DNA of 64,000 nucleotides from Rutstroemia sp. NJR-2017a BVV2 (GCA_002946415.1 NJPS01000076.1:744001-808000); one strand, 5' to 3'; counted from the stretch's first letter, positions 24,252 to 38,000 are shown. Notes: generated by a model not told the origin, from the sequence alone. Program-made: numbers and translations.

Positions 24252-26951
24252 CTTGACCAAGGTCTATGTGTGAAGGAGATTAACGGGAATCAATTGCTAC
24301 AGAGAAGCAATCGATAGAGAGGAGATTCTGTTGTAGAAGTAGGAGTGGTGGTATCAAGACCTTACTGGAATTCGAGTGAATTGGAGATTGCACTTTCAAA
24401 CAGAAGGAAAACTAGATTAGCGTGTAAGATCATGTGATGAGGTTTTCCCTCATCGATTTTAATACGGTCGCCCGTTTACGGAGGTCGGGAGAAACCGTAC
24501 ACGTCAAGGACGTCAAAATAGCGAGCCTTGGCATTGCAGCACACGTGCCACCGAAGCGACCGTATCACGTGATGTTATGCCCAAATAGGATAGAAGGAAA
24601 AGGGTACTTCTAGCAAAGTACCAATCTAGCAAAGTACCAAGGTACCAAAACTGCCTACCGGTTCATGCTCGTTGTCACCACAACACAAAATCACTCCGAT
24701 CTGTGTGTGGGGATTTCTCTCGTTCTATCTTTTGGCTGTCTGCATGGAATACTGGGTACTTATACGCAATCAATCTACATGATGTTCGACCGGTTTCACT
24801 TCACCACTTGGCCACAACTCCGTCAATCCTAACCCTGAGCTCATAGTTCCGGAGCATATCGTCATCTGATAGCAGGTCTGATGTAGCAAGGGTGGACAAT
24901 GATACTACCTGCTGTCATCCTACATGGACGAAGTAGCTTCATCGTACATGGAATAAACGAGGATAAAACGAGGACTAGGTGGGCTGTGGCGGTTGCCAAG
25001 CTGCAGCATCGGATGAAGTACTTAATCTTCAAGCGAGTCTGGAGAAGCGTCAACGTATATTTCTTACGTTTCTATTTTCTGATCGTCTCTCCATGAGGTT
25101 CTGCTTATTCATGGCGGGAATTTCAATACTTCGGAATTGCCAAATCAAGGTATGCTTGCATGTGGCACCTCTATCTCTTAACAGAACAGTGCTCGTCTAA
25201 GTCTAAGTCATCGGTCAATTGGGTCCACGTTACACGTACGTTACAACCGAAGATGCTATACTATCACAATATATATTCGAGGTTCGCATTTGAGGGCGAT
25301 CCCTTCTTGCCCTAGTGAATGAGATAAGACGGTTCTTCTAGATTCTGGCTATCCTTTATTCGAGTAGTCCCTAGTCAAGGTGTTCTTCTCGCCCCCTCGC
25401 TAGACGCTCCGCGCTACCTTCGGTCGTGTCAGTCCACATCATGTGAAGGCAAGAACCTTTCCAAATTATCGTGAATATGTGGTCGAAAGTGGCGGAATTT
25501 GGAAATAACTCCGTTGAAAGTCCCCAGATGCACCTTCAACGTCTCTGACCTAAGTGCTGACGCCTCCAAATTTCTGTCATTAGTGACCACCGCGAGCACC
25601 CGATGTAGCAACACATGCAGCCTATATACATCTAAAGAGGTGCTGTGCCTCGTCGCCATGCCGCTGCATCCACATCAAGTAATCGGTAAGAATGGGGGGG
25701 CTTGCAAGCTGATCCTTCTTCCGCTATGCCAAATGTGTTTGATATTCCACTCCCTTCTGCTAGTCGCTGTCATGCAATTCACCACAAAGGTACTTGCGCG
25801 AGACCAGATTGATATTAGCCAAATAACCTCCTTGCTGGCTGGGTGAAAAGCTCGACGCTGTGGCTTTGACAGTGAGCAAAGAAAATCTATTAAAACTCTT
25901 GGAATCATGGCCATTAAAGTGGAAACCAACCCCAGGACAATCTGAGTTTGATCGAGCAACTCGAATGATCGCCCTCCTCGCGATTTCCTGTGCATTTTGG
26001 TAGTGCTCCGAAGCAAGTTGCAGATGTCGGGACGCTCCTCATTTGTTACCGAGCCACCCTTCGCGTCTGCACGGGTTGTACAGCATTGCATTAACTCCCC
26101 TACGTTATTTCTATCAATCGCCAACGGTGAATTATCCAATCACGGGTTATCACCTCCCTCACAAGCAACGAAATCACTGCAGTCGGGCTTTTCACCTTGC
26201 AGACCCACTACTTCCCCGGCCGGAGATCCAAACCGCTGGGATAGCTTTTCTCTGCGGTCCTGCGGATATTGTTTTCAGGGATTGCTTCACTTCCTGTACG
26301 AGTACCTGTTCTGGATTACCGCTTGCTGTGGACGGTACGAGCAATTTGTGACGAACGGTACGACCAACATAATACCTTGCACCAACTATTTGCACCAACT
26401 ATTTGCACCAACCCACTCACAAACCGTAGTATGCATGAGATTCTACAGGCAACAGAGAATACTATAGTGAATCATCATTCATATCTTCTCCAGACACCAA
26501 TCAAGCGCATCTCACGTCACATACTCATAAAATTGTCTAACGTGCTCCTCATTTGAAGCAGTCCTTCAAATCAAATCGGGTCAGCAGGTCAACAATACAC
26601 CGAGCATAAATACTCCTCCAAGGTCGGCGTTCCATGCTGGTGTACACAACATAGAAGTACAACTTATTTGGAAGCAAGACCTGCATATACAGTCTGCATA
26701 TTTGCCAGTATCACCTGATTTAAAAGTTGACTTCTTCCATCTCCAGCGATATTCGAGGGGGCGAAGACGTGCTCGGGAAAGAGAATACGACTATGTAAGT
26801 TTTTACGTTTACGCGGCACAAGCGCGAGAGTATTTCATATTTGTTGGAATCGACTTAAGACCAGTCTCAACCTGCTCCCCATTGCTACTACTGGAATGAA
26901 CCAAGCTGATCAAGCGTAGCCTACACACGAAGCATCAGCAGAACATCCACA
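24252..26951. other. Divergent spacer ATP1 / aminomutase
   Basis: 2.7 kb between two divergent start codons. No recognisable gene. A reverse-strand frame of 154 codons (26139-25675) followed by another (25659-25429) have no family match that I can see. Repeats: a direct duplication of ctagcaaagtaccaa at about 24610-24640 and a 14-base unit (gcaccaactattt) repeated about three times at 26380-26412. The region near the ATP1 start has several cacgtg-like/acgtg words (24501, 24542, 24570) that may be promoter sites. Confidence 0.45.
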
Positions 26952-28744
26952 ATGCTTTCAAGCCAAGTTCAATTGTGGTCTGGGACCTTCGTCAAGCGAC
27001 ATATAGCTGCGCTATCAAGCACCGTGCGAATTAAGTCTGCAGCTGGGCACCATGTCTTTACCAACATTCGCACCAATTCCACCACAGCTTCACAGAAGAA
27101 CCTACCTTTTACACCAATTAGACAGTTTCGGTCGAATGCTCCAGGTCAAGCCGCTGTGACTACATTCCCCAGATTTGACGAGCATTCGATGCCACCACCT
27201 GAGGAACCCACGGAACTTGAGGGATATGATCAATCTCTTGGGTATTCTCAAGTACCTGGGCAGCAAGCTTACCACGACATTAATAGGCCTGCCTACTGGC
27301 AGTCTGTTCCTCGTTGGAAGGATGTATCCCATTACGAATTCTGTACTCAAAAGTTTCAGGTGAGCGGCTAGATCAGTATAAACAGTTTAGACTGTGTGTC
27401 AACTAACAGGTGTGGTTTGTAGGTTCGCTTCACCATTCCGACCATTGAGAAATTGGAGCAATTCTTAGATGAAGTCTTACCCCCAGTCATCCCTGAGTAT
27501 CCTGGTTTTGAAGGCGTTGGAACCCGAGAAGCATTCATTAAGGATGTGAAGCAGGGCATCGAGGAAGCACCAATGATGATACGTCTGACGCCTCATGTTC
27601 TCAGCATTATCAACTGGAAGGATCCTATCGCTGACCCAATTCGACGCCAATTCATACCCATGAAATCTAGCATGCTTCCGGACCATCCCAAGCTTGAGCT
27701 CGACTCTTTGCACGAGCATGACGACTCGCCTGTAGATGGTTTGGTTCATAGATATCCTACTAAGGCTCTATTCCTAGGTTAGTATTCCCCCTACTTTCCT
27801 TGGGCACATCCCTGCCATTCTTTGATGATATCATCGTGCTAATTCACTGACAGCGACGACGGTCTGCCCACTGTACTGCCGTTTCTGCACTCGTTCGTGG
27901 TCTGTTGGCCCTGATACCAAAACTGTGTCCAAGAACTCGATCAAACCTTCTCGAGGGCGTTGGGAGCAGGTCTTTCAATACATCGAACGCACACCTAAGT
28001 TGGCGGACATTGTCATTTCTGGAGGTGATTGCTACATGCTCACTCCCGAAAATCTTAGACTTATTGGAGAACGACTACTCTCCATTCCTCACATCAGGCG
28101 ACTTCGCTTTGCAACGAAGGGTCTAGCTATCTCTCCATCTCGTATCATTGATGAATCCGATCCATGGACTGACGAGATCTTTCGCTTAAATAATATGGCC
28201 AAGGAATTGGGCAAGAACATTGCTATTCACACACATTTCAACCATCCCAGGGAAATAACCTGGGTTTCTGAGCTTGCCTTGCAGAAATTGCACAAGAATA
28301 GTGTTACGGTCAGAAACCAGTCTGTTTTACTCAGAGGTGTAAATGATGATTTTGAAACCATGTCAGAGCTAATTCGCAAGGTTGCGGACAACAATGTCAT
28401 ACCAGTAAGTATGCCCCAAGTTCGCATCACAAACAAAGCCATACTAACACTTTCAGTACTACGTCTACCAGCCTGATATGGTCCGAGGTGTTGAAGACCT
28501 CCGCCCTCCTATGTCTACGATTATCGACCTTGAGCGTCGCATTCGTGGCACGATTGGCGGCATGATGACACCCAACTTTGTTGTTGACCTCCCAGCTGGC
28601 GGTGGAAAGCGTCTGGCTTGTAGTTTCGATACTTATGATCGAAAAACTGGTCGCTCAACTTTCACGGCTCCTTCCATCACTGGCGGGGACAAAGAAAACA
28701 AGGTCTATGAGTATTGGGATCCCCTGCACTCGCTCCCGGAGTAA
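26952..28744 (+). CDS. Lysine 2,3-aminomutase homologue (radical SAM)
   Basis: Four exons (26952-27359, 27423-27777, 27854-28404, 28457-28744) give 533 residues. It belongs to the KamA family, which uses SAM, a 4Fe-4S cluster and PLP to interconvert L-lysine and beta-lysine. Visible motifs: the cluster motif CPLYCRFC (Cys 259, 263, 266); THFNHPREI; NQSVLLRGVND; YVYQPDMVRG and FVVDLPAGGGKR, where Asp 445 and Asp 482 match the two lysine-binding Asp and Lys 489 the PLP Lys of the clostridial enzyme. CTR (Arg 268) matches the carboxylate-binding Arg. The Cys-rich C-terminal zinc site of the bacterial enzyme is absent. The first about 50 residues are basic, Ser/Thr-rich and non-acidic, as in a mitochondrial presequence, followed by about 80 extra residues. 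Activity is likely from the residues; the physiological role in fungi is unknown. Confidence 0.9.
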
Positions 28745-31700
28745 GTGCTTCCCAGCAATGGATTGTATGCTGTTAGGTGCATTTTGGGCGGACTTCTGTT
28801 TAATACTTATTCTCCAATCGAGGAATGTTGGTTCTTTACAGGGAGAGCTAAAAGACCAGATGAGGTCCATGTCTTTTTCTTCGTTTCTTGGCGGGCGGAC
28901 GGTTCTGATCATTTTCTTGCAAGAGTATCTTGTTTGGCTTCTTTTCCTTTTTGAAAGATCGATTTCGATATTAGGGCACTATTTGGAGGCAGGATTCGTG
29001 GCATTTTGACATTGCTTTTTAGTGTGACTAGCGGTTTTGGTCATCTTCATTGTAATAGGGTATGATATGCAAATGTCAATACCCATCGATTCCTTCATAG
29101 ATAGCTGATTAGCTAGCACATACTTCAAAATCCAAAAGTTTTCGTTTATGGCCTTGTCATTATCTAGCGTGTCCTGAGTAGATGATGATACTGTAGCTGT
29201 TCACAAGACATCAGATACCGGAAACATCAAGGGCTTCGTGATTCCGAGGAACCGATATCGCATGGCAGGGTGGTCAGTGAGCCTGCAGTAGTATCCTGGA
29301 TGAAAGAACGATGGCGCTCAGCATCACGCACAAGCCAGTTCCCAAAGGTATGGTAAACCCGCTATAATCAGATATGGACTGATCTCCGCCATGGCTGCTT
29401 ACACAGTGACAAGTTGGGGAGGAATAGATATATCGATGACGCGAATTGAGCTGGAAAATGGTACGGCATGACTTTCTCACTTCCTTCGTTTCCTTCACCA
29501 ATGTAACCCTACTCGCGCTTATGCCTCCTGACACAACTACCGCATAGACACGATAAAAACCCAAGCTATTCGGAGGGGGTTACAATCACATAACTTGAGG
29601 TTTCATCGGCGACATGCAGACCTCTGCGGCTCTATCACATGGATCGACAGAGAACTTTCTTGGGAATCCTTAAGCTGATAAGCCAACTCCTTAGCATATT
29701 CTATCACATTAATTGACTTTTTTTTATGCGGGGTTGAAGGATTTATGCTTCTTGACATTTGGCAAGTTATCAGCCCATTATCCTGCGTGGTCCTCGTAAT
29801 AATACGGGCGGTATGATACCAACTTGCCAAGGGACCGTTCTCCAATTTATTTAATATACAGACGACCCGCCCTTCCACTAAAACGGCCTGGCAGGCATGG
29901 CCATATGCAATTTATCAGTTGGACTTATAAATAGCAAATCGAAGGGTTCTAGAGACCGACGGAAGGAAAAGAATAAAACATGGTACTTTGTACGCAGCAC
30001 AAGGTATTCATTCTTTGGTACCGAAGAATACTTTAGAAAGAATCCTTCTGTTGGTACCAACCAACAAACTGCCAGCAATGGCCAACAACGGGCAAAGAGG
30101 AACAACGAACCGTAGGAAGATAACAAACGGTGAAGCCTGGCTGAAGGGGGCTTGAGAACCTTGTATCACGATGTATCATACGTTTTAGTTAGCTTTACTC
30201 TGTACTATCATAATGAAAAGCAGCTTATCATACTAAAGTAAGTACCCAGTTTTGCCGCGACACACAGTAGACTGGAAAGGATCGGTTCAACTAACCAAGA
30301 AGACTCCAAGCACTGCGAGGGGCGTTACACAAGAAGAGGAGTGATACTCAAGATCTAGAAGCAGTTAGGTAAGCTCGGTAAGCTCCAAGTAATCCCTGGG
30401 CTGAGATTGTTTGTGGATGTACAGCATGGATGTCCATTGCCTAGTGACTTTGGCAACGAGATTTGACCAAAGAAAACTTAGGCGTGGGAGCCACGGTATC
30501 TGGAAATGATCTATCGGTGCAAAGGTAGCGAGGTACAAGCTATAAGGTAGGGATCGGGGTACAACGGTGCGAGGATCACTTGATATCGTGAAGGTTCCGC
30601 GTTTGCTGTGCTTACACCGTCATCTGATTTCCCGATATTCCATGGTGTCTGCCGCCAGCCGTGGGGAGAAACATTGACCGCTCAAATAGCAAACTTGCCG
30701 GAACCCCTTTTGCACATTTCACAAATTCGTCGTCTGGTGCGCCGCAAAGGGAATGGGAGCGCTGAACAAAGGGTCTAGCGATGGGTTACTCTGCCTTACT
30801 TGTATCTACACAACATGTGAATAGCACAGCATCTCCATACATATACATACGACGAGTGCTTGATAGCTGCCCTTGTCCGAACACAGCAAATTTCCACGAG
30901 CTCAATAATGTAAGGGGGACGCTCAGCTCGGAAAAACGTAGGCAAGTGGAAGGCCCTAACCCGCACCAACCCTTGCCTGCAGTGCGCCTCATGATTTCTC
31001 TCCCAACCAACTCGCAGCTCTCGAACCACAAAAGTTACCATCCCACGAGGCTGATACTGCCTGACGGCATGCAGTTTGCTGTATCACATAAATAAAACAT
31101 TGCGTACTTTGGGCCTCACCTCACGATACGGCCTGACCCTTTCGTGTCTGCATATGCAAGTTGTGCATTTGGCGTCACAAACACCCGTAACTGTGAATGG
31201 ACTGTTGTGCAACCGTTTTGAGTCAGTTGTGCAGCATAAAATTAAAAGTTCTGCCGTCCAAGAGAGAAAGATTTGCGAGAGACAGGTAACAAGAGAGAGA
31301 CAACGAGAAACACAAGACCACACAACACAGCACAGCACAGCCAAAGAATTTTCCCAGGGAACCTTCCATCTTTTCAAGGATAGCCCACCAATACAGACGC
31401 CTGTTTGCACTCTGCAAATCCGCTGGATGTCCGGACGTTGCTTTGATCATGACTTGGTCCATGTCTGCTTGCCGTGAGCGGAAGGAGTAAGGATATTCTA
31501 ACCGCAGGGTATATTGATTGGTTCTCTCCTTGGCTGCGTGCTGAACCCTTGACGGGGCCGGAATGGCCTTGTAGGCTTGTACAAATCAGAGTGGCCGTGG
31601 AGATCTCCAAACAAATCAAGAACAAATATTGACAATTCCGAACCATGGCGATAAAATTCCAGCGAGTCAACAACTCGTCTTTCGCCCAGACACAGAGCGA

Positions 31701-32279
31701 GAAACAGTAACGGCGCCTACGGAGGTATGGTGACGAGCAAAAGTGTTGATTGGGATTGCTATTGACCAGACGAACGTACGGTCCTACCCCTCTTTTCGCT
31801 GTTACCGCTTCAATCACTCTCAAACGCGACTCGCAAATCGTGCATCTACCTATGATATAATCGAATTCTTGTCGTTCGTTCGTTTGTCCGCTCGTCATTG
31901 TGCACCCACCCCGGGACGTGAATCTTAACGGAATTGAGTTACCTACTTGCTGCGCTTGCCCTCAGAGTGAATATCCCACGGAGTAATATCCACAACTGCT
32001 CTCCCGTACGGAGGTACTACCAGTAAAGTACCTGGTTGCTAGGTACCATACAGTTAAGCTCCCTGGTATAACCTAGTCCGGGGTTGCACATACCTAGACG
32101 CGGTAAGGGCCCAATGACTTTTATATTCTGAGATCCCTTCGTAAGAAGATTCGTTCGTACGCGGTGCAGATGTGCATTAGTTTGAAGACAACAAATCGCA
32201 AAAGCTGGTCGTTCATACAACCTTCAGAATCCTTCGAGAAACTGCAACTAGGCCCAGACCTGTTTGTGAGCATCCGGTC
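28745..32279. other. Gene-free spacer
   Basis: 3.5 kb without a convincing coding frame. Short frames on both strands (for example 29564-29274 and 31898-31374, reverse) have no family features or neighbours to splice with. Near 31301-31345 there is an acacagcacag-type simple tract. Several ggtacc words cluster at 30005-30060 and 32010-32050. It contains the 3' end of the aminomutase transcript and the promoter of the Ser-rich gene; nothing more can be said. Confidence 0.5.
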
Positions 32280-34345
32280 ATGGCTTCTAATACGAGGGGT
32301 CTGAAGCTTCGGGTCACTCCCATTTACTCAATACCAACTCACAACTCGACTTCGAACATCTTCTCCTCGCCAGCGCTTTCCACTCCGTCCATCGATACGA
32401 GACCCGAATCGTCACCATCCATATCGTCGCCCGTTATCTATAGGAAGAACATTAGGGCAATGACTGCTGGGTTCGCACATGTTATCACAGAGGAGGAATA
32501 TCACGCTCTGCCTCCGGCGCTGAAGAGAAAGGTATGAGCAATATCTTCTTAATCTTCATTCCCAAGCTCGCTGTTTGCGAGAATGTCGGCATCATTTCAT
32601 AGCTGTTGCTTGTATGTGACAGAGGAGTTGTGCGGTTGCTTCTATTGGTGCAAACAAGAGCTATGATGTTTTAGCATGGTACCAGCTTGGCCGCCGGCGA
32701 TCTGGGAACTCCCAGTAGCAGCAACGAGCGGTGTGGGCTGTCTAAAGTCGAGCTAACCACCTTGAATTGTACACGGTCGTGCTCTGGCAGACGCTTTGTT
32801 CGTTTTTATGCAGGAACAGGACGACGGTGGTTTGGAGCAGTCAAATAATTGTCGATAATATATTGAAGCCTAAAGCTAATCCAACCTTTCGCATAGTACT
32901 TTTCCACACTAGAGCGTCTGAGATTCGCTCAGAGCTCCAGGTCAAATGCTTTCAATGACCTTCCCGCCCAAGCCCAGCGAAAGAGCTCCATCGCGGATCG
33001 CCGTGGCCTGAGCATCTCAGAGCTCGAGCCCCGGCGGAGATCATCGGCTCGACGGTTACGGAAAAAGAGACACAACTCAATATCCAATAGTTATGATAGA
33101 TCCTGGTTTTTAAGTAACTACGAGACCTTTCCAGAAACGATCAAAAGGAAGCAATTCACGAGGGAGGAACAAGCGGTATTGGCGGGGCGACTGAAAGAAT
33201 CTGTAATTCTGGATGCAGCCGACGAGACATTGATCCGTCGACGCTTGTCTCGACGGATGCCATCGGATCCATCCCCCTTACTATCTCCAAGTATCAAGAG
33301 CTCGGTGTTTAGTGGAAAGACTGGCAGGAGTCGGAGAAGAGCTTCGACCTCGAGTATGGCGGATGTCCTATATGACAGCTTCAGATGGATTGATGAAGAC
33401 TCGAAATTGGACCTACGATTAGACGATTACCACGCCTCTTTATTTCCTGCAACAACAAGCGACCGAAAACCCTCATTCCGACGACAAATGTCTGTTTCAA
33501 AGCTACCGTTCGGAAGGAGCTCGAACTCCTCGACTCCGGCCCAATCTCCCAAATCTCCTCGGTTCCCGAAACAATCTCCTCCAAGTGCACACTCTCGTTC
33601 CAAGTCTCGAACTATTTCCCTAATTGGCCCAAAGCACAAGGTCAGCTCGTCCGTTTCATCAATCGACCCCAATGCCACCCATTATCAAGACCCGGAAGCT
33701 CGCCTTAAGTTACGAGTATATTTGGCATCGCCGCAGAAGTTTGACGAAATCATCGAGTTCGGATTTCCGTCAATCGAGAAGGCAGCGGAGGGCAAGGAAA
33801 ATAAATCGCCCAACCCGGTATCAAAAGACCCAAGGTACTCGAAAGATACCGCGGGTAGGAAATCACCAATATTCTCCTCCGAACATTCGTTTTTCAATGA
33901 TGATTCGGCTTCGTTGTTCGAGGACGATACGTCGATGGCGGATTCGAGCGCTCCTGTAACGCCATCGGATAACGAGACTGCATTCCGACCACCATACTAC
34001 GGTGGTAAGCCGAGGAGTTCGTTCGATTTTCTGCAATCGACGTCGAGGAAGTCGTTGTCCAGAAACCGGGACCAGTATACACAAGCTCTGGCAGGAAGTC
34101 GTGAGATGACGTTGAGGATGACTCTGACTAGGCCTGATCTGCGGGCAGATGAGAGTGCTATATATGGCTGGCAGACACCGAGTGCGCTTGCGAAAGACGA
34201 GCCGCTGGTTGTGGAATATTTAGAGAATGGCAGGTATCCGCGAGGACCGCTGGGAGGAATGGACGGATGGGGACCAGCAGAAAAAGAAACTGGTGTTGTA
34301 AAAAGACTTTGGAATAGAGTTAAGAGTCAAAGAAAGACTTCATGA
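32280..34345 (+). CDS. Ser-rich fungal protein of unknown function
   Basis: Two exons (32280-32531, 32897-34345) separated by an unusually long 365-base intron, giving 566 residues. The join restores a helical stretch, YHALPPALKRK plus YFSTLERLRFAQSS, which supports the splice. The protein is basic and Ser/Arg/Pro rich, with many SP and RxxS sites (e.g. STPAQSPKSPRFPKQSPPSA), so it is probably phosphorylated and largely disordered. Folded-looking pieces are FLSNYETFPETIKRKQFTRE, then VLYDSFRWIDEDSKLDLRLD, a middle segment RLKLRVYLASPQKFDEIIEF, and the C-terminus (GPLGGMDGWGPAEKETGVVK to RVKSQRKTS). No catalytic domain, signal peptide or membrane span is visible. I take it as a fungus-specific conserved protein and assign no function. 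Confidence 0.75.
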
Positions 34346-35064
34346 TCGAGAAATACTGATGGCTTGATTGCCTTCCTTAGAGTACTTTAGCGGTCATCAG
34401 CATAAGCTTCTGCTTACCCTTTCACGCTTGCACAGCGATTGACTAGATACCAATTAGAGATACGTTAGTCAAATAATGAAATCCTGCAAACAATCTGGAA
34501 TCCCTCAATTGAATATCACGAATTGGCAGCGGGTGAAATGATGTAAATGCAGGGCAATGCACTGAGTAGCCGCTGAAGCGCTGGATTGTGGGTATCCCAT
34601 TCCATAGCTGCTTAATCAAACAAAGCAGGCTGGCGGTTGCGATTGAGCTTGCCACCGAAGGTATAAGCGGCCATTCGCAGTAAATGTTGACAGTTAGTCG
34701 TACTAGTGCAACCAACAATACAGAAACATCATTCATTTCAATCAAAAAGAGTTCATTCCGGTGTTGAGAAGTAAAGTCCTTTCAGTTCACCTACCTAAAC
34801 AGGCTGAAGAAGTGGATTCGTAGAACGCCACACAGGTGCGTTCAGACAGAGCTCTAAACTCGGACCTGAAACGCCTCACAGCCACTTGGTTACCTAGCCT
34901 TACTCACCCACCATTATCGTTGTTTCCAAAAGACACGCAACCGCTCAAAGTTTCTCGTTCATTCATCCCCATTCATTGAAAGATCGCATTCTATCCATCG
35001 AGTTGTTGATTGTTGATGACAATCGAACCTTCATGCGCTGCGATATCACAACCATCCTGCGAAG
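34346..35064. other. Intergenic region upstream of VPS10
   Basis: 719 bases. A reverse-strand frame at 34745-34443 has a hydrophobic middle but no homologue I know and no supporting splice sites; I do not call it. The rest is presumably the VPS10 promoter; pyrimidine-rich tracts with cattcatt words lie at 34958-34980, just before the start codon. Confidence 0.5.
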
Positions 35065-38000
35065 ATGAGGTTCGGGAGCTCTGAGATAGGATGGCGGAGC
35101 CTCCTGTTATCAACACTCCTATATACTGGCGCATGGGGAAAGAAAGATGCGCCGGGAGTGCATTATACAAAGCTCCCGCACATAGCTCTGAACCTGATAT
35201 ATTTCGAGGACTCAGATGTGGTCATGTACGAGGACAAAGTCGATAGAGTGGTATGGAGATCTGAGGATGCCGGAGAATCGTGGAAGAAAGTCAATGCAGC
35301 CCCCGAAGGCAAGTTGTTGGAACTTGTGCTGCATCAATACGATCCGAAACGAGCCTATATCATTACATCGGAAAGCACACATTGGGCAACGAAGGATAGA
35401 GGGGCGACCTGGGAGAAGTTCTTCACGGATTACCAAGCTAGCATATTCAGGCCGGCGTTGGCATTTCATGCTGGGGACCCTGATAGGATTATATTCCATG
35501 CAATGGACTGTACCGGAATCTTCTGCGAGGAATTGGTAGGTTCTTCTGGAGGGAAAGACTGTTAGAAAGGCCTTTTGCTGACTGTTTACTAACAGGCGAT
35601 GTACACAACCAACGGCTTTTACGAAAAGACCGAAGTCTTGCGCGAGGATACTGAGGGTTGCCACTGGGCAAAATCATCGGAGCTGTTTACAACTGGTCAA
35701 AAGGATCTGGATAAAGATAGGATTCTTTGTGTGGTCAGGGGCAGGTTCTCTCCCTGGAGGAAGGACTATCGCCTTCTCGTCTCGGACAACTTCTTTACCT
35801 CCAATGGCGGCGATATACAAGAGTTTGAGCCCGAACTTGAACCAGGCCGAACTGTCAAAGGGATTGTGAACATTGCAGTGGTTAAGAAGTACCTAGTTAC
35901 CGCCGCATCTGCTGAAGGCAGTGACGAGATGGCATTGTACGTTTCCGACGACGCCATCAAGTGGCATAGAGCAGTGTTCCCACATGATCACAAGGTGACA
36001 GAGGAGGCATACACCATTTTAGAGTCAACTAATTACAGTATCCAAATCGATGTGATGACTGCACGACCGTCCAACCCAATGGGAGTTTTCTTCACCAGTA
36101 ACTCGAACGGAACCTACTTCACGCGCAACATTGAACACACAAACAGAAATATCGACGGAATAGTCGACTTCGAGAAGGTGTCTGGAATTCAGGGAATTGT
36201 CATTGTCAATGTCGTCGACAACTGGAAAGAAGTGGAGACGAAAGCCAGGTCGAAGAAGGACGTGAAATCCAAGATCAGTTTTGATGATGGTCGAACTTGG
36301 CAGCCTCTGCGAGTCAAAAAGGATGAACTCCATCTTCACTCTGTCACAGACATATCGAATTTTGGCCGGGTATTTTCTAGCCCTGCTCCTGGTCTTGTCA
36401 TGGGCAATGGCAATACCGGAGATTATCTGGAGCATTACGATAAGGCCAACCTCTACGTCTCTGACGACGCAGGAGTTACATGGCACAAAGCTCTTGATGG
36501 TTCGCACAAATATGAATTTGGTGACCAAGGGTCCATTCTTGTGGCTGTCCATGATGGCCATACTGATGAGGTCAAATACTCCTTGAATCATGGAAAAGAC
36601 TGGGATTCTATCAAGCTAGAGAAGAAGATACGGCCACTGGAATTGGTGACAACACAAGACTCCACTAGTCTCAAGTTCCTCTTGCTGGCAAAGGATGATA
36701 CCCAAAAGGAGGACGAATATTATACGATTGCACTTGATTTCGACGAGATGCATGAACGAACATGCAAAGATAAAACAGACATGGAAGATTGGTATGCAAG
36801 GGTTGATGAACACGGCAAGCCGACTTGTCTCATGGGCCATACGCAATCGTATAGGCGTCGTAAAGCAGATGCGGAATGCTTCATCAAGAAAGAATTTGAG
36901 GACCCGGTTCCCCAAACCGTCGATTGTGATTGTACCGACGCTGACTTTGAGTGTGATTACAACTTCGTCCGAAGCGATGACGGAAAGGAGTGCATTCAAA
37001 AAGGCGCTTTGGTATTGCCTGAAGGAGAGTGCAAGTCTTTCGGACCTGATGATACCTTCATGGGGTCCTCTGGGTGGCGTTTGATTCCAGGAAACACTTG
37101 TAAGCGTGTCGGAAAGGAACAGAAGGACGATCCTATCAAACGCAAGTGTGCAACTGCTGTTGGTGGCGGACCAGCATCCGGGAAAGGCAACTCAACGGAA
37201 ACAAGTTTCCATGGTGGTAATTTTGTGGATAAGCTTTATTTTGAGCGGATAGATGCCAGCACTGGATCGGACGAAACAGTCGTTCTGCGAACTGACAAAG
37301 ATGAGATCTGGCTTTCTCATGATCATGGAAAGAAGTGGAAGCAACTTCTGAAGGATGAAAAGATTGTACGAATTTACTCTCATCAGTACTTGAATGATGT
37401 TGTCTTCTTCTTGACTGCCTCAGAGACCGTCTTCTACTCCTTAGATCGTGGCGAGAATATCAGAAAATTCAAGGCTCCTCTGCCACCAAGTCGCGACACC
37501 GCAGCTATGAATTTCCATCCTAAATACAAGGATTGGATCATTTGGATGGGAGAGAAGTGCGAAGGCAATAATGATTGCCATACCGACGCATCACTTACGC
37601 GAGATCGAGGTGACGAGTGGAAGACACTCCAACGATATGTCAAGAAGTGCGAATTCATCAACGAGGCTCCTCCCCAACGACGAGAGGACAAACTGATCTA
37701 CTGCGAAGTCAGAGAAAAGGAAAACAACAATGCCGACAACCCATGGCAACTTGTTTCAAGTGCTGATTTCTTCCTCGAGGACCCCGAAGTCCACTTCAGC
37801 AACGTTGTCGACTTCGCAACGATGTCTGAGTTCATTGTTGTTGCCACAAAAGACAATGAACATAAGACCCTGAAAGTGGATACGAGTGTTGATGCTGCTC
37901 ACTTTGCTGATGCCAAGTTCCCGCACGGGTTCGAAATTGACCACCAAAAAGCTTATACAGTTCTCGACAGCTCCACTCATTCGGTTTTCTTACACGTCAC

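Noticed and set aside
25429..26139. Two adjacent reverse frames that might be a spliced gene
   Set aside because: No family features and no convincing in-phase junction between them; left as spacer.
26702..26899. 65-codon frame just upstream of the aminomutase start
   Set aside because: It is separated from the gene by a stop and is not in a spliceable arrangement; probably 5' UTR.
34443..34745. 100-codon reverse frame with a hydrophobic centre
   Set aside because: Single short frame, no homologue recognised and no supporting signals; chance is sufficient.
36025..36591. Open frame of 188 codons on the reverse strand inside VPS10
   Set aside because: It is antisense to a strongly conserved receptor exon and reflects codon bias of the sense strand; it has no features of its own.
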